The position numbers and the translations under genes are program-made. 64,000 nt of DNA from positions 310,001 through 374,000 of the forward strand of contig NZ_CP166990.1 of NCBI RefSeq assembly GCF_046197865.1, given 5' to 3'. How positions within the stretch are numbered: the first letter of the stretch is position 1; each line of letters opens with the position of its first letter. Below the pieces are notes generated by a model. The model was given only the letters and a program-made list of their open reading frames with translations, was not told where the DNA came from and made no database searches. Origin of the DNA: JAHKLT01 sp046197865 (lineage in GTDB: Archaea > Methanobacteriota > Methanobacteria > Methanobacteriales > Methanobacteriaceae). Shown here piece after piece: positions 42,250 through 51,378 of the stretch.

Positions 42250-43401
42250 TTATTCTTCATCAGGAACAAAAATTGGAGGTTTTTCCTCACTAACTCCTGC
42301 TATATAACCGTTTTTTTCACGGTAGATTTTTTGCATTTTATCATACATTCTAGCTACTGGAATTTCCATTGGACACACATCACTACATTGACCACAATTA
42401 ACACAACTAAAACTCATATGTGACAATCTAATTCCTTGAAATGTTAATGGATCTGGTGAAATATCAGGGTTTACGTCTTTATAAAACTCTTTTTCTAAAT
42501 CACATTCCTTACACCAACAAAGAGGACAAGCATCTCTGCATCCATAACAACCAATACATCTATTCCAATATTCATCCCATTTATCTGTTTCTGGATAATT
42601 ATTTTCTAAATAATTTTTCTGGAACTTCTTAGCAAGTTTTATCATTATATTTTCTAGTTTTGACCTTCTTCCAATTAAATCTTCAGAAGGATTTTTAGAT
42701 TCTAAATATCCTTTTTTTAAGGCTTTATCAACCAGTGTTTTTCCTTTTTCTGTGTTAATTTCAACAAAAGTCCAATCGTCTTCTGAACCCCAATTTCCAC
42801 AAACTAAATCAGTATTTCTTGGAATTTTTAATTCACATTTTTGACAATTTTCTCGTCTACCATATCCTTCTTCTTCTAAATCATCAATTTTAATGCCTTT
42901 TTCTGTTCCATCTTTAAGTTCAATAATAATTTGACCTTTATCTATCTCTTCTTTTACAACATCATCAGGATTAACTTCATAAAATAATTCAAACATTTTT
43001 TGAGCTGTTGCAGGCATAACAGTGCCTCCACAGTTAAGCCCAATAGTGTATATATTGTCTTCATCTATCTGATTTCTTTTTTTAAGCTCATCAATTGCCA
43101 TTGCATCACAAGGTTTAGCTACAACACCAATTTTTTGATTTTTAAGATATTTGGAAATTAATCCTCCAAACATTGTAGGTGCACAATGTAATGATCCACA
43201 AGTATTCATAATTTCTTCAGAATCTTCAATAAAAACAGGGACACCATCATAAATATCATCACCTTTTTTTAATGTTAAAACTCCATCAACTTCTTCTTCA
43301 TCTAGTAAATATTTTAAAATAGATGTTACAGCACCACCACAAGCACTATTTTCTATTAATTCATCATTTTTTGCTCTAAGTAATAAATATTCTGAACTCA
43401 T
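42250..43401 (-). CDS. F420-dependent formate dehydrogenase beta-like subunit (FdhB/FlpB)
   Basis: 383 aa from ATG 43401 (GGTGA 5 bases upstream; the TTG at 43404 is less likely). FdhB binds FAD, F420 and Fe-S clusters, moving electrons between F420H2 and the catalytic subunit. Visible: S-A-C-G-G-A-V-T near residue 20, K-P-C-D-A about 97, C-Q-K-C-E-L-K about 186, and two C-terminal ferredoxin motifs, C-I-G-C-Y-G-C-R-D-A-C-P and C-V-N-C-G-Q-C-S-D-V-C-P. Lies between the short FdhA-like and the MvhD-like genes, 9 bases from the latter. Confidence 0.88.
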   Translation of the reverse strand: MSSEYLLLRAKNDELIENSACGGAVTSILKYLLDEEEVDGVLTLKKGDDIYDGVPVFIEDSEEIMNTCGSLHCAPTMFGGLISKYLKNQKIGVVAKPCDAMAIDELKKRNQIDEDNIYTIGLNCGGTVMPATAQKMFELFYEVNPDDVVKEEIDKGQIIIELKDGTEKGIKIDDLEEEGYGRRENCQKCELKIPRNTDLVCGNWGSEDDWTFVEINTEKGKTLVDKALKKGYLESKNPSEDLIGRRSKLENIMIKLAKKFQKNYLENNYPETDKWDEYWNRCIGCYGCRDACPLCWCKECDLEKEFYKDVNPDISPDPLTFQGIRLSHMSFSCVNCGQCSDVCPMEIPVARMYDKMQKIYREKNGYIAGVSEEKPPIFVPDEE

Positions 43402-43409
43402 CAAATCAC

Positions 43410-44507
43410 CTACTCAATATTGATGTTTAATTTATCTCCAATTTGTTTTATCAATTCAATTTCTTCTAGAACATCTTCAGGAGGGTTTTGAATTTTGTTG
43501 AATTCTTGTGTTATTCCTATAGTATTTGTGAATGTTCCACCTTTTTCAATCCAAATGCATCCTGGTAAAGTTATATCTGCTTTTTGGCTTGTTTCATTTA
43601 AATTAGTACCAATATATATTAACGAATCTAAATTTCCATCTAAATATGAACTTAAATCTTCATTGAATAATATTAACACTTTGACATTGTTGATTAAATC
43701 TATCAATTCTTTTTCTTCTAATGCATTTAAATAATCCATTGACCCATAGCTATTACAGTCTTTTAAAATAGGTAATATTTTTGAATTGCTATTATTAGCT
43801 ATTTTACTAATTTCATCTAATTCTTCATTATTTCCAAGTTTATTAAAAACAATCACTGAATTTTCATCAAGTTTATTTTTAATTTTATCTGGAAAATCAT
43901 TAAATAAATCTGAAACAGAATCTAATTTATAATGTTTATTGGAATTTAAAGAACTTATTGTTAGATTTTCTGTATCACATGTAATTATTTCAGCACCATT
44001 ATCTTTAGCTATCATTATACGACGACCAATTAATGGATTTTCTTTAATTACATCTCCAATTATTAAAATAAAATTAGCTGAATTTAAATCATCATAAGAT
44101 GCAACTTCTTCAGTTGATTTAATAAAATTTTCATTATAAAATCCTAAATTATTGATTCCATATTCTTTTGCAAAACTTGAAATGATTTTATTTTCTTCAT
44201 TAGTTGCACATCCAGAGCTGATAATTCCTATATCTTCTTTTGATGCAGAACTAATTAATTGGGCAACTTTTTCTATAGCTGAATTTAAATCGGTTTCAAC
44301 TGTTTTACTACCGCTTTTTATAAGTGGCTTTAATATTCTGTTTTGATTAGCTGTTTTATAGCTATCTCTTCCTCTTAAACAATTTTTGCCTTCATTTATA
44401 AAATGTCGTTTATAGGGATATGTTCCAACAATTTTATTATTGTCGTAAATCAGGTTTATACCACATCCAACACTACATGAAGGGCAAATGCTCTTTTCTA
44501 TAATCAT
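43410..44507 (-). CDS. Short molybdopterin oxidoreductase-like (FdhA-like) subunit
   Basis: 365 aa from ATG 44507 (GGAG 9 bases upstream; ATG 44522 possible). The [4Fe-4S] motif C-P-S-C-S-V-G-C followed by N-C-L-R-G marks it as a MopB-type protein, and the C-terminus T-L-P-G-C-I-W-I-E-K-G-G-T-F-T-N is the family's cofactor loop. But it is about half the length of FdhA (usually about 680 aa) and the segment after S-S-G-C-A-T-N-E-E-N, where FdhA has its Cys/Sec active site, reads N-N-L-G-F-Y-N-E with no Cys. The MopB C-terminal domain is missing. A catalytic role on formate is therefore doubtful. Confidence 0.82.
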   Translation of the reverse strand: MIIEKSICPSCSVGCGINLIYDNNKIVGTYPYKRHFINEGKNCLRGRDSYKTANQNRILKPLIKSGSKTVETDLNSAIEKVAQLISSASKEDIGIISSGCATNEENKIISSFAKEYGINNLGFYNENFIKSTEEVASYDDLNSANFILIIGDVIKENPLIGRRIMIAKDNGAEIITCDTENLTISSLNSNKHYKLDSVSDLFNDFPDKIKNKLDENSVIVFNKLGNNEELDEISKIANNSNSKILPILKDCNSYGSMDYLNALEEKELIDLINNVKVLILFNEDLSSYLDGNLDSLIYIGTNLNETSQKADITLPGCIWIEKGGTFTNTIGITQEFNKIQNPPEDVLEEIELIKQIGDKLNINIE

Positions 44508-45078
44508 TTTTAGATACTCCATTCTAATTCATATTAAATAATATATTTTTAAATAATTGAAGTAATAGATTTTAAAATAAATTATTGAATATCATATAAT
44601 TTATTTTTAATCTAATAATATCTCTTAAATTTTCTTTTTAGGAGTTTTTTATCAATAATATTTATATTTAATTGTTTATTTTTACTTGAATCAAAAAAAC
44701 ATTATTTAATATAATTTAAAAAACTATATATAAAATTCAGATATATTTTAAAAGTCTAAATAAAATAATATCTAATGATAATTTATTTTCATTAGTTATA
44801 AACATATCCTTATTTATTCAAACATTTATAATTTTTCTGAATTTATTATATGAAAAAATAGCTATTTATATTATTTTATTCGATAAATTGGAATATGAGC
44901 TGTAATAATTTTTAATTAATGCATTTTGTTCGTATGCTTACTTATTAAGTATTTTAATAGTATTATTGATGGTTAATCATTATTAAAAAAGATTTTATAA
45001 TTAATAATTAATTTTAATTTAATAATATTGATATAAATAAAAAAATAATAATTTTATGAAAATAATAATATTTAATTT
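44508..45078. other. About 570-bp intergenic region
   Basis: No gene on either strand. Extremely A+T-rich, including the promoter of the redox operon. A phrase AAAGTCTAAATAAAATA near 44750-44766 recalls the 49-bp repeat but is too weak to call. No RNA structure that I can support. Confidence 0.4.
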
Positions 45079-45630
45079 TTAATATAATTTTTCTAATAAC
45101 CTATATCTTATTTCTCCTCTTTTAATAGGATCTTTAGATATATTTTTATGTGTTGGTATCTCAACAAATTTAGATTCATCTTTTTCTATAATTGTTTTTT
45201 TTAAATAATCTGGAAATATGATATAATCTGGGTCTTGATTGTTTATATTAAAATTCATATCTTCAACAATGTCTTTTAAAAATTTTGAATATACTTTAAC
45301 AGATATTTTAGAATTTTTAAGTTTTAAAGATTCAATTTCTTTAGTAGGATATAACCATTCTTTGGCTACTGGATAATTAGAAAATATCTCTTTAATTTGA
45401 CCATCATTAATTTTACCATTTTCAGAATATTTTGATACTTTAATTATACTTTCTTTAATTTGGTCAAATGTATTTAATTTAATAGCTAATGAATTCATTT
45501 TTACTTTACTTTCAGATAGTAAAATAGCTAAATCTCCTTTCTCATTATCTGGATTTTTATTTATTTTAAAGTTTTTAACTCCTGCAAATTCAAGAATTTT
45601 TTTGCACATTGGTGTAGTTACAATAACCAT
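45079..45630 (-). CDS. Conserved hypothetical protein (not recognised)
   Basis: 183 aa, soluble. It opens M-V-I-V-T-T-P-M-C-K-K-I-L-E and contains two further blocks, G-D-L-A-I-L-L-S-E-S about residue 33 and P-D-Y-I-I-F-P-D-Y about 137, ending R-G-E-I-R-Y-R-L-L-E. The one early Cys might be functional. Composition and codon use match its core-gene neighbours, so I believe it is a real and probably methanogen-specific gene. I do not recognise the family and give no function. Confidence 0.65.
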   Translation of the reverse strand: MVIVTTPMCKKILEFAGVKNFKINKNPDNEKGDLAILLSESKVKMNSLAIKLNTFDQIKESIIKVSKYSENGKINDGQIKEIFSNYPVAKEWLYPTKEIESLKLKNSKISVKVYSKFLKDIVEDMNFNINNQDPDYIIFPDYLKKTIIEKDESKFVEIPTHKNISKDPIKRGEIRYRLLEKLY

Positions 45631-45821
45631 ATTTACAACCTCTAAATTATTAATAACTTAATAATTTATAAAATATATACTTAATTAAAAATTCTATCTA
45701 ATATTTTCGATTAATGAAAAATCACAAATACACAAAAACATTTTTTATTAATTTCACATAATATGGATCTTTAAATCAAATAAAAATCATAATTTTTTTA
45801 TCATTTTGGAGGTGTTATATA

Positions 45822-46151
45822 TTGGTAGATTATTCTATATCTGATGTGTTTAAAGTTCTTATTTGTTTAAAAAAGAATCTTTATGGAATTAAATTTATTA
45901 AACATGCTGAAAATAGGATTAAAAAAAGAAAAATTAATCAAGAAATAATTTTTAATATCTTACTTAAAAATAAACCTGTAGGTATACAAAAAACACACAA
46001 TGAAAGTAGTAAATTTGAATTAATATATGAATACACTAAATCACATGATTTATATATAATTATTAATATAGAAAACAATGATGAAATAAAGATTATTAGT
46101 GTAATTGATAAAAAAATAAGTAGGAGGGATCATTTTCATGGAACACATTAA
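45822..46151 (+). CDS. DUF4258 family protein, putative toxin
   Basis: 109 aa. Start is TTG 45822 with a strong GGAGGTG at 45808-45814. After about 20 residues it has the DUF4258 signature F-I-K-H-A-E-N-R-I-K-K-R-K-I, followed by a beta-rich part with Y-I-I-I-N-I-E-N and I-I-S-V-I. DUF4258 proteins resemble RelE/BrnT-type mRNA-interferase folds. The gene overlaps the DUF2283 gene by 14 bases, the pairing often seen for these two families, which suggests a toxin-antitoxin-like module. Confidence 0.75.
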   Translation: MVDYSISDVFKVLICLKKNLYGIKFIKHAENRIKKRKINQEIIFNILLKNKPVGIQKTHNESSKFELIYEYTKSHDLYIIINIENNDEIKIISVIDKKISRRDHFHGTH

Positions 46152-46509
46152 AATAAAGGCAGAATATGACTATGATTACCAATATGATGTAATGAATATT
46201 GGAATGATTGATAAATATGATTATAAAGAAACTCTTGAATTAGATAAAGGAGTTTTTTTAGATTTTGATAAAAATAATATTCCAGTAAATCTTGAAATAA
46301 TAGATGCATCTAAAATCATTAAATTAGATAAAAACAATTTAAATAAAGCAAAAATAAAAATGACTATTTCTGTAAAAAATGGATTAATATCTGTTAAAGT
46401 TATTTTTGGATTTAAATTACATAACAAATTAGTATCAGAGTCTATAGTAAAAAATATCGCTAATAATTATAATATTCCTGAAATGGAAGCAAATATTGCT
46501 ACTATTTAA
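46138..46509 (+). CDS. DUF2283 family protein, putative antitoxin
   Basis: 123 aa. Two DUF2283-like beta hairpins: Y-D-Y-Q-Y-D-V-M-N-I-G near residue 11 and G-V-F-L-D-F-D-K-N-N-I-P-V-N-L-E-I-I-D-A-S about 39-60. It starts inside the 3' end of the DUF4258 gene, the toxin-first order. The rest (about 70-123) has no recognised domain. Function as an antitoxin is inferred only from the pairing. Confidence 0.72.
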   Translation: MEHIKIKAEYDYDYQYDVMNIGMIDKYDYKETLELDKGVFLDFDKNNIPVNLEIIDASKIIKLDKNNLNKAKIKMTISVKNGLISVKVIFGFKLHNKLVSESIVKNIANNYNIPEMEANIATI

Positions 46510-46560
46510 AAAAATTATTTTTTATTTATAATAACTTTAATAAAATTATAGGTTGAAAAA

Positions 46561-47256
46561 ATGAAAATTACTTTAAGCTTTGAACAAACAATAACTGATG
46601 ATGTATCTATCTTGGTGGATGCTTTAAGAGCTAGTACTACTATAACTGCAGCTTTAAATAATTTCAATGAAATTATTCCTTGTTTTTCACCAGAACATGC
46701 TTTTGAAACTAATAAAAAATATAATGGTGTCTTAGCAGGAGAGAGAAATGGTGCTAAAATTGAAGGTTTTGATGTTGGAAACTCACCAAAAACTCTTGAG
46801 GATTACAAGTTAAATGATAATAAACCTCTTATATTAACTACTACTAATGGAACAAGAGCTCTTGAGAAGATGAATTCAACTGTTTTAATAGGGTCTTTAA
46901 TTAATGCAAAAGCAGTAGCTAAAAAATCAATAGCTATTTCAGATAATCATATAGATGTAGTAATGGCAGGACGAAAGGGTAAATTTGCTATTGAAGATTT
47001 CCTAGCTTCTGGTGAAATTCTATTTTGGATTAAAGAAGAATTAAATGATGAGTATGATTTTAAAATAAGTGAATATGCTCAATCAGCTATTCTTGCAAGA
47101 GAAAATTATGATAATCTAAAAAAATCTTTTTATAATTCTCGTTCTGGTGAAAAATTAACTGAAATGGGTTATAAAACTGATATTGATTATTGCATCCAAA
47201 AAAATATAACAGATAATGTAGCTATTTATGAAAATGGGATTTTAAAATTAATATAA
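46561..47256 (+). CDS. comB: 2-phosphosulfolactate phosphatase (coenzyme M biosynthesis)
   Basis: ComB dephosphorylates 2-phosphosulfolactate to sulfolactate, step two of coenzyme M synthesis; it is Mg2+-dependent. The 231-aa length is normal. Family features: V-L-V-D-A-L-R-A-S-T-T read here as I-L-V-D-A-L-R-A-S-T-T about residues 17-27, G-E-R-N-G about 62, G-F-D-V-G-N-S-P about 70, T-T-T-N-G-T-R-A about 98-105 and A-G-R-K-G-K-F-A-I-E-D about 138-148. It is monocistronic, followed by a TraB-like gene. Confidence 0.93.
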   Translation: MKITLSFEQTITDDVSILVDALRASTTITAALNNFNEIIPCFSPEHAFETNKKYNGVLAGERNGAKIEGFDVGNSPKTLEDYKLNDNKPLILTTTNGTRALEKMNSTVLIGSLINAKAVAKKSIAISDNHIDVVMAGRKGKFAIEDFLASGEILFWIKEELNDEYDFKISEYAQSAILARENYDNLKKSFYNSRSGEKLTEMGYKTDIDYCIQKNITDNVAIYENGILKLI

Positions 47257-47344
47257 AATTTAGTCTTTTAAAAATTTATATACTTAGAAAACTAATTAGA
47301 TATATTAAAAATTTAATTTAAGTTTATAATGAAGTGTTTTTTTA

Positions 47345-48514
47345 ATGAAAAGAGAATGTTTAACAATTATCGGAACTGCACATGTATCTCAAGAAAGTGC
47401 TGATGAAGTCAAAAATGCAATTTACGAACAAGAACCAGAAGTAGTAGCTATTGAATTAGACAAAGGTAGATTTCAAAGATTAATGAATGATTTGGCTGGA
47501 ATTGAAGAAGATGATACAATATCTGTTACTAACATTATAAAAGAAAACAAAGTAGGTCTTTTTGTTGCAAGTACTGTTTTAAGTTATATTCAATCAAAAA
47601 TTGGTGAAGATTTAGACATAAAACCAGGCTCTGAAATGATAGCTGCAATTGAAGCTGCAAAAGATATTGATGCTAAAATAGCTTTAATTGATAGAGACAT
47701 TAATATTACCTTAGAAAGAGCTTTAAACAATATGACTTTTATGGAAAAAACAAAATTTTTATCAAGCACAGTTTTTTCTTTTTTTGATGGGTCAAATGAA
47801 GAAGAAATTGATGTTGAAGAACTTAAAAATCCTGATACTTTAGATGAAGTAATGGAATACTTTAAAGATATTTCTCCAGGAGCATATGAAGTCTTAGTTA
47901 AAGAAAGAGATGCTTATCTGGCAGGTAGTATTTTAAATATTCCTGAAGATCATGTAATAGCTGTTGTTGGTGCAGGCCATAAAAAAGGTATAGAAAAATA
48001 CTTAGATAATCCTTCTACTATTCCTTCAATGTATTCATTAGTTAATGAGGAGAAGAAAAAAGGAATTCCATGGCTTAAAATTATTTTAGCTTTAATTCCT
48101 ATTTCATTTGTTGTGATATTTTTTCTGGCTTTCTTAAATGGAATTAGTATTCAATGGAATATCTTAGATTTTATTATAATAAGTATTATAATGGGCTTTT
48201 TAGGATCTATATTATCTGGTTCTAAAATTCAATCAGCTATTGTTGGAGGAATTGTATCTCCACTTACAATCATACATCCTTTACTTGCTGCAGGTTGGTT
48301 TTCAGGCTTAACTGAAGCTAAACTTCGTAAAGTTAGAAAAAGAGACATAGATAATATCTTAAAAGTTGAAAAATTAGGAGATTTATGGGGCAATAATATC
48401 TTTAGGATTTTATTAGTGGTTATTGGCACAAATTTGGGAGTAAGTATTGCTACTTTAATTATTCTTCCTTCCCAAGTATTCATTCCTTTATTTTTAAAAA
48501 TATTTGGTGGATAA
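47345..48514 (+). CDS. TraB/PrgY family membrane protein
   Basis: 389 aa. The N-terminal 240 residues are the TraB/PrgY domain, with I-G-T-A-H-V-S-Q-E-S about residue 9 and G-A-G-H-K-K-G-I about 206; the conserved G-x-x-H motifs suggest a metal-dependent (Tiki-like) enzyme fold. Four or more transmembrane helices occupy the C-terminal part (about 250-385). PrgY in Enterococcus reduces pheromone activity; in archaea the role is unknown. Confidence 0.85.
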   Translation: MKRECLTIIGTAHVSQESADEVKNAIYEQEPEVVAIELDKGRFQRLMNDLAGIEEDDTISVTNIIKENKVGLFVASTVLSYIQSKIGEDLDIKPGSEMIAAIEAAKDIDAKIALIDRDINITLERALNNMTFMEKTKFLSSTVFSFFDGSNEEEIDVEELKNPDTLDEVMEYFKDISPGAYEVLVKERDAYLAGSILNIPEDHVIAVVGAGHKKGIEKYLDNPSTIPSMYSLVNEEKKKGIPWLKIILALIPISFVVIFFLAFLNGISIQWNILDFIIISIIMGFLGSILSGSKIQSAIVGGIVSPLTIIHPLLAAGWFSGLTEAKLRKVRKRDIDNILKVEKLGDLWGNNIFRILLVVIGTNLGVSIATLIILPSQVFIPLFLKIFGG

Positions 48515-48611
48515 AAATATAAACTTATTATTTTTTTCTTTATGTTTACTATAAATATAACAACATTTAAATTAAATTTTAAACAAATATGATATAACAA
48601 ATGTGAATAAA

Positions 48612-48827
48612 ATGTATCTTATATTTCGATGTGATTGTGGTAGAGTTTTATATGCTAAAGAAGGCGTAGCTACTAGAAAATGCACTTGCGGGAAATCTAT
48701 AAAAGTTAAACAACGTAGGATTTTTAAGAAGGTAGAAACTTCTGAAGATGCATCATTAGCTGTTCAAGAAATGCAAGAAGAAATATATGGTCAAACGGGT
48801 TTTATTCGAGCTGATAAAATTAAATAA
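48612..48827 (+). CDS. DUF1922 zinc-ribbon protein
   Basis: 71 aa from ATG 48612 (GTGA just upstream; GTG 48603 would add three residues). Short rubredoxin-like zinc ribbon: C-D-C-G-R about residues 6-10 and C-T-C-G-K about 24-28, then a basic stretch K-V-K-Q-R-R and a C-terminal helix. This is the DUF1922 fold known structurally from Methanothermobacter. Probably binds nucleic acid; no function proven. Followed by the CorC-like gene after 17 bases. Confidence 0.8.
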   Translation: MYLIFRCDCGRVLYAKEGVATRKCTCGKSIKVKQRRIFKKVETSEDASLAVQEMQEEIYGQTGFIRADKIK

Positions 48828-48844
48828 ATTCAAGGTTTATATAA

Positions 48845-50173
48845 ATGACGACAACAATAATATTACTAGAAATTTTTGTTTTAATAATTTTAATTTTTAT
48901 GAATGGATTATTGTCCATGACTGAAATCGCTTTTTTATCTTCTAGAAAAACTAAACTTCAAGTAATGTTAGATGAAGGTAAAAAAAGTGCACAAATTGTT
49001 ATAGATTTAACAGAAGATCCTAATCAATTTTTATCTACTATACAAATTGGTATAACTCTTATTAGTATTTTAACTGGTGCTTTTGGAGGAGCTACTCTTT
49101 CTTATCCACTTGCTAGTGCATTAAATAGCTTTGCAGTACCATATGCTGATGTAATAAGTATTATAATCGTAGTTTTAATTACAACATATTTATCTTTAAT
49201 TGTTGGGGAATTAGTTCCAAAAAGAATTGGATTAAATAATCCTGAAGTAATGGCAGTTAAAGTTGCAAAATTAATGAAATATTTATCTAAAATTTGTGGT
49301 CCACTTGTAACCATTCTTAGTAAATCAACAGAAGCAATATTATTTGTTATAGGAATTAGAAACAAAGAAGAAAATGTTGTTACTGAAGAAGAAATTGAAA
49401 TGATGATTGAAGAAGGTAGGGCTGGAGGAACCATCGAAAAAGAAGAAGAAGACATTATTAAAAGAGTATTTCGTTTAGATGCTCAAAAAGTTGATATGAT
49501 AATGACTCCAAGAAGTGAAATTGTATGGATTGACTTAGATGATGAGAAGGAAGAAATGTATGAAAAAATCATTGAAAGTAAGAGATCTATATTTCCTGTA
49601 GCTAAAGATGAATTAGATGATTTTATTGGAGTTGTACAAGCTAAAGATATTTTAAGTTCAATCTTTAGAGGAGAAAAAGTTGATATTGAAAAAACTATTA
49701 AAGAACCTCTTATTGTACCAACAAATGTGCCTTCTTTGGAATTATTAAAACAATTTAAGAAAAATAGTGGTTATGTTCACATGGCTTTAATTGTCGATGA
49801 ATTTGGAAGTCTTGAAGGATTAATCACATTAAATGATTTATTAGAAGGTATTGTTGGAGATATTCCAGGAATTGATGAAACAGATGATCCAATAGCTACA
49901 AAAAGGTCTGATGGTTCATGGTTAGTTGATGGTCGTTATCCTATTGATAGACTTAAAGAAGATTGTAATATTCCAATTGATTTTCCAAATGAAAAAGAAG
50001 ATAATTTTTCTACTATTGCAGGTTTTATTTTAAGTTATACTGGTAAAATACCTGAAACTGGCGAAAAATTTGATTGGGAAAATTATTCTTTTGAAATTGT
50101 TGATATGGATGGACATCAAATTGATAAAGTCTTAATTAACCACTTACCTGATAATCAAGATGATTCATCTTGA
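48845..50173 (+). CDS. CNNM/CorC-type (hemolysin family) transporter with CBS pair
   Basis: 442 aa. Four N-terminal membrane segments (about 5-30, 60-85, 95-120, 130-155) form the DUF21/CNNM domain, with M-T-E-I-A-F-L-S-S-R about 24-33. Two CBS domains follow (about 205-325; M-T-P-R-S-E-I-V-W near 216), and a CorC_HlyC domain closes (about 345-435; W-L-V-D-G-R-Y-P). Members move Mg2+, Co2+ or Na+. Ends overlapping the convergent ncsA-like gene by 19 bases. Confidence 0.88.
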   Translation: MTTTIILLEIFVLIILIFMNGLLSMTEIAFLSSRKTKLQVMLDEGKKSAQIVIDLTEDPNQFLSTIQIGITLISILTGAFGGATLSYPLASALNSFAVPYADVISIIIVVLITTYLSLIVGELVPKRIGLNNPEVMAVKVAKLMKYLSKICGPLVTILSKSTEAILFVIGIRNKEENVVTEEEIEMMIEEGRAGGTIEKEEEDIIKRVFRLDAQKVDMIMTPRSEIVWIDLDDEKEEMYEKIIESKRSIFPVAKDELDDFIGVVQAKDILSSIFRGEKVDIEKTIKEPLIVPTNVPSLELLKQFKKNSGYVHMALIVDEFGSLEGLITLNDLLEGIVGDIPGIDETDDPIATKRSDGSWLVDGRYPIDRLKEDCNIPIDFPNEKEDNFSTIAGFILSYTGKIPETGEKFDWENYSFEIVDMDGHQIDKVLINHLPDNQDDSS

Positions 50174-51018
50174 TTATTTATTAAATCTAACATCTCACAA
50201 GTTTTACATATTTTAGCAGATGTTGGCTCACTACATCTTAAACAATTATTTAATTTAGGTTTATTATATACTTCAAAATTTAAAATCTCTTTAAAAGATT
50301 TCATAATATTATTTTTAAGACCTGGATTTTTATCTTCATTATTATTTAAAAACTCTTTTATTTTAGCTCTTAAAGATAAGTATGAATAAGGACATTCTTC
50401 TAAATGGATATCAATATCATTTAATATTGCCCACATTCCAACATCTTTTTCTAATGTATTCCATAATGGTTTTATTCTTGGAATAAGTTTTGGATGAATC
50501 ATATCTAATTTTGGTCCGAATTTTGAAAATTTTAATACATCTCCTCTTGCAAAACTCATTAAAAATGATTGAATTTCATCATCTAAATTATGACCGGTAG
50601 CTAATTTATCTGCTCCTATTTCATAAGATGCTTTATTTAAAATATTTCTTCTAAAAACTCCACAAGGAATACATGCACTTTTAAAATCAGAATATATGTC
50701 ATCAAGGGTAAAATCATATTCTTCACTAAATGATTTTTCAATTAATTCAATATTTAATTTACGGGCATTTTCCTTTGCAGATTCCATACCATAATTTCTG
50801 TAACCTTCGATTCCTTCATCAACACTAATAGCTAATAAGTCAAAGTCTAAAATTTTCCTATAATTATTCAATGCATGTATAGTTAAGACACTATCTTTGC
50901 CTCCAGATAATGCAATAGCTATTAACTCTCCTTCTTCGATGAGTTTATAATCATTGATTATTTTATTAATATTACTGAAAATTTTTTCATTAAATTCAGA
51001 CTTTGAAATTACAGTCAT
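50155..51018 (-). CDS. ncsA: NcsA/TtuA-like tRNA 2-thiolation ATPase
   Basis: 287 aa, PP-loop ATP-pyrophosphatase that activates U34 or U54 of tRNA for sulfur insertion. P-loop A-L-S-G-G-K-D-S about residues 36-43; catalytic-type Cys in C-I-P-C-G-V-F about 115-121; A-T-G-H-N-L-D-D-E about 138-146; and C-terminal zinc ribbon C-L-R-C and C-K-T-C. It lacks the N-terminal CxxC zinc finger that many members have. The NcsA versus TtuA choice is not decided by sequence alone. Confidence 0.83.
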   Translation of the reverse strand: MTVISKSEFNEKIFSNINKIINDYKLIEEGELIAIALSGGKDSVLTIHALNNYRKILDFDLLAISVDEGIEGYRNYGMESAKENARKLNIELIEKSFSEEYDFTLDDIYSDFKSACIPCGVFRRNILNKASYEIGADKLATGHNLDDEIQSFLMSFARGDVLKFSKFGPKLDMIHPKLIPRIKPLWNTLEKDVGMWAILNDIDIHLEECPYSYLSLRAKIKEFLNNNEDKNPGLKNNIMKSFKEILNFEVYNKPKLNNCLRCSEPTSAKICKTCEMLDLINNQDESS

Positions 51019-51067
51019 TTTACCACTTAAAATAAAATTTATATTTTATTAAATATAATATTAATAC

Positions 51068-51370
51068 ATGATTACTGCTGATTTTGGAATTGTTCCTATT
51101 GGACACAATGATATAAATATACGTGAATATGTAACTGTTGCTGTTGAATCAATTAAAAATTCTGGATTAAATTATGAACTAACAGCTATGGGAACACAAT
51201 TAGAAGCTGAAAATTTAAATGATTTATACTCTGCAATTGCTGATGCACAAGAAGCAGTTTTTAAAAAAGGAGTTAATAGAGTATATACTGTAATAAAAAT
51301 AGATGATAGAAGAGATGAAAAAAGATCACTTACAGATAAAGTAAAAACTGTAAATGATTTAATGAAATAA
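51068..51370 (+). CDS. MTH1187-family thiamine-binding-like protein
   Basis: 100-aa DUF77/YqgV family, ferredoxin-like fold, forming tetramers. Visible: A-D-F-G-I-V-P-I-G near residue 4, N-Y-E-L-T-A-M-G-T-Q-L about 37-47 and the final K-I-D-D-R-R-D. Relatives bind thiamine or hydroxymethylpyrimidine; the archaeal role is open. Divergent from ncsA with 49 bases between. Confidence 0.88.
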   Translation: MITADFGIVPIGHNDINIREYVTVAVESIKNSGLNYELTAMGTQLEAENLNDLYSAIADAQEAVFKKGVNRVYTVIKIDDRRDEKRSLTDKVKTVNDLMK

Positions 51371-51378
51371 TAAGTATT

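Noticed and set aside
44741..44770. A tenth repeat copy in the 44.5-45 kb intergenic region
   Set aside because: Only AAAGTCTAAATAAAA matches; there is no stem and no ATGTAAAAT end. Also considered and rejected: a faint match near 27823-27849.
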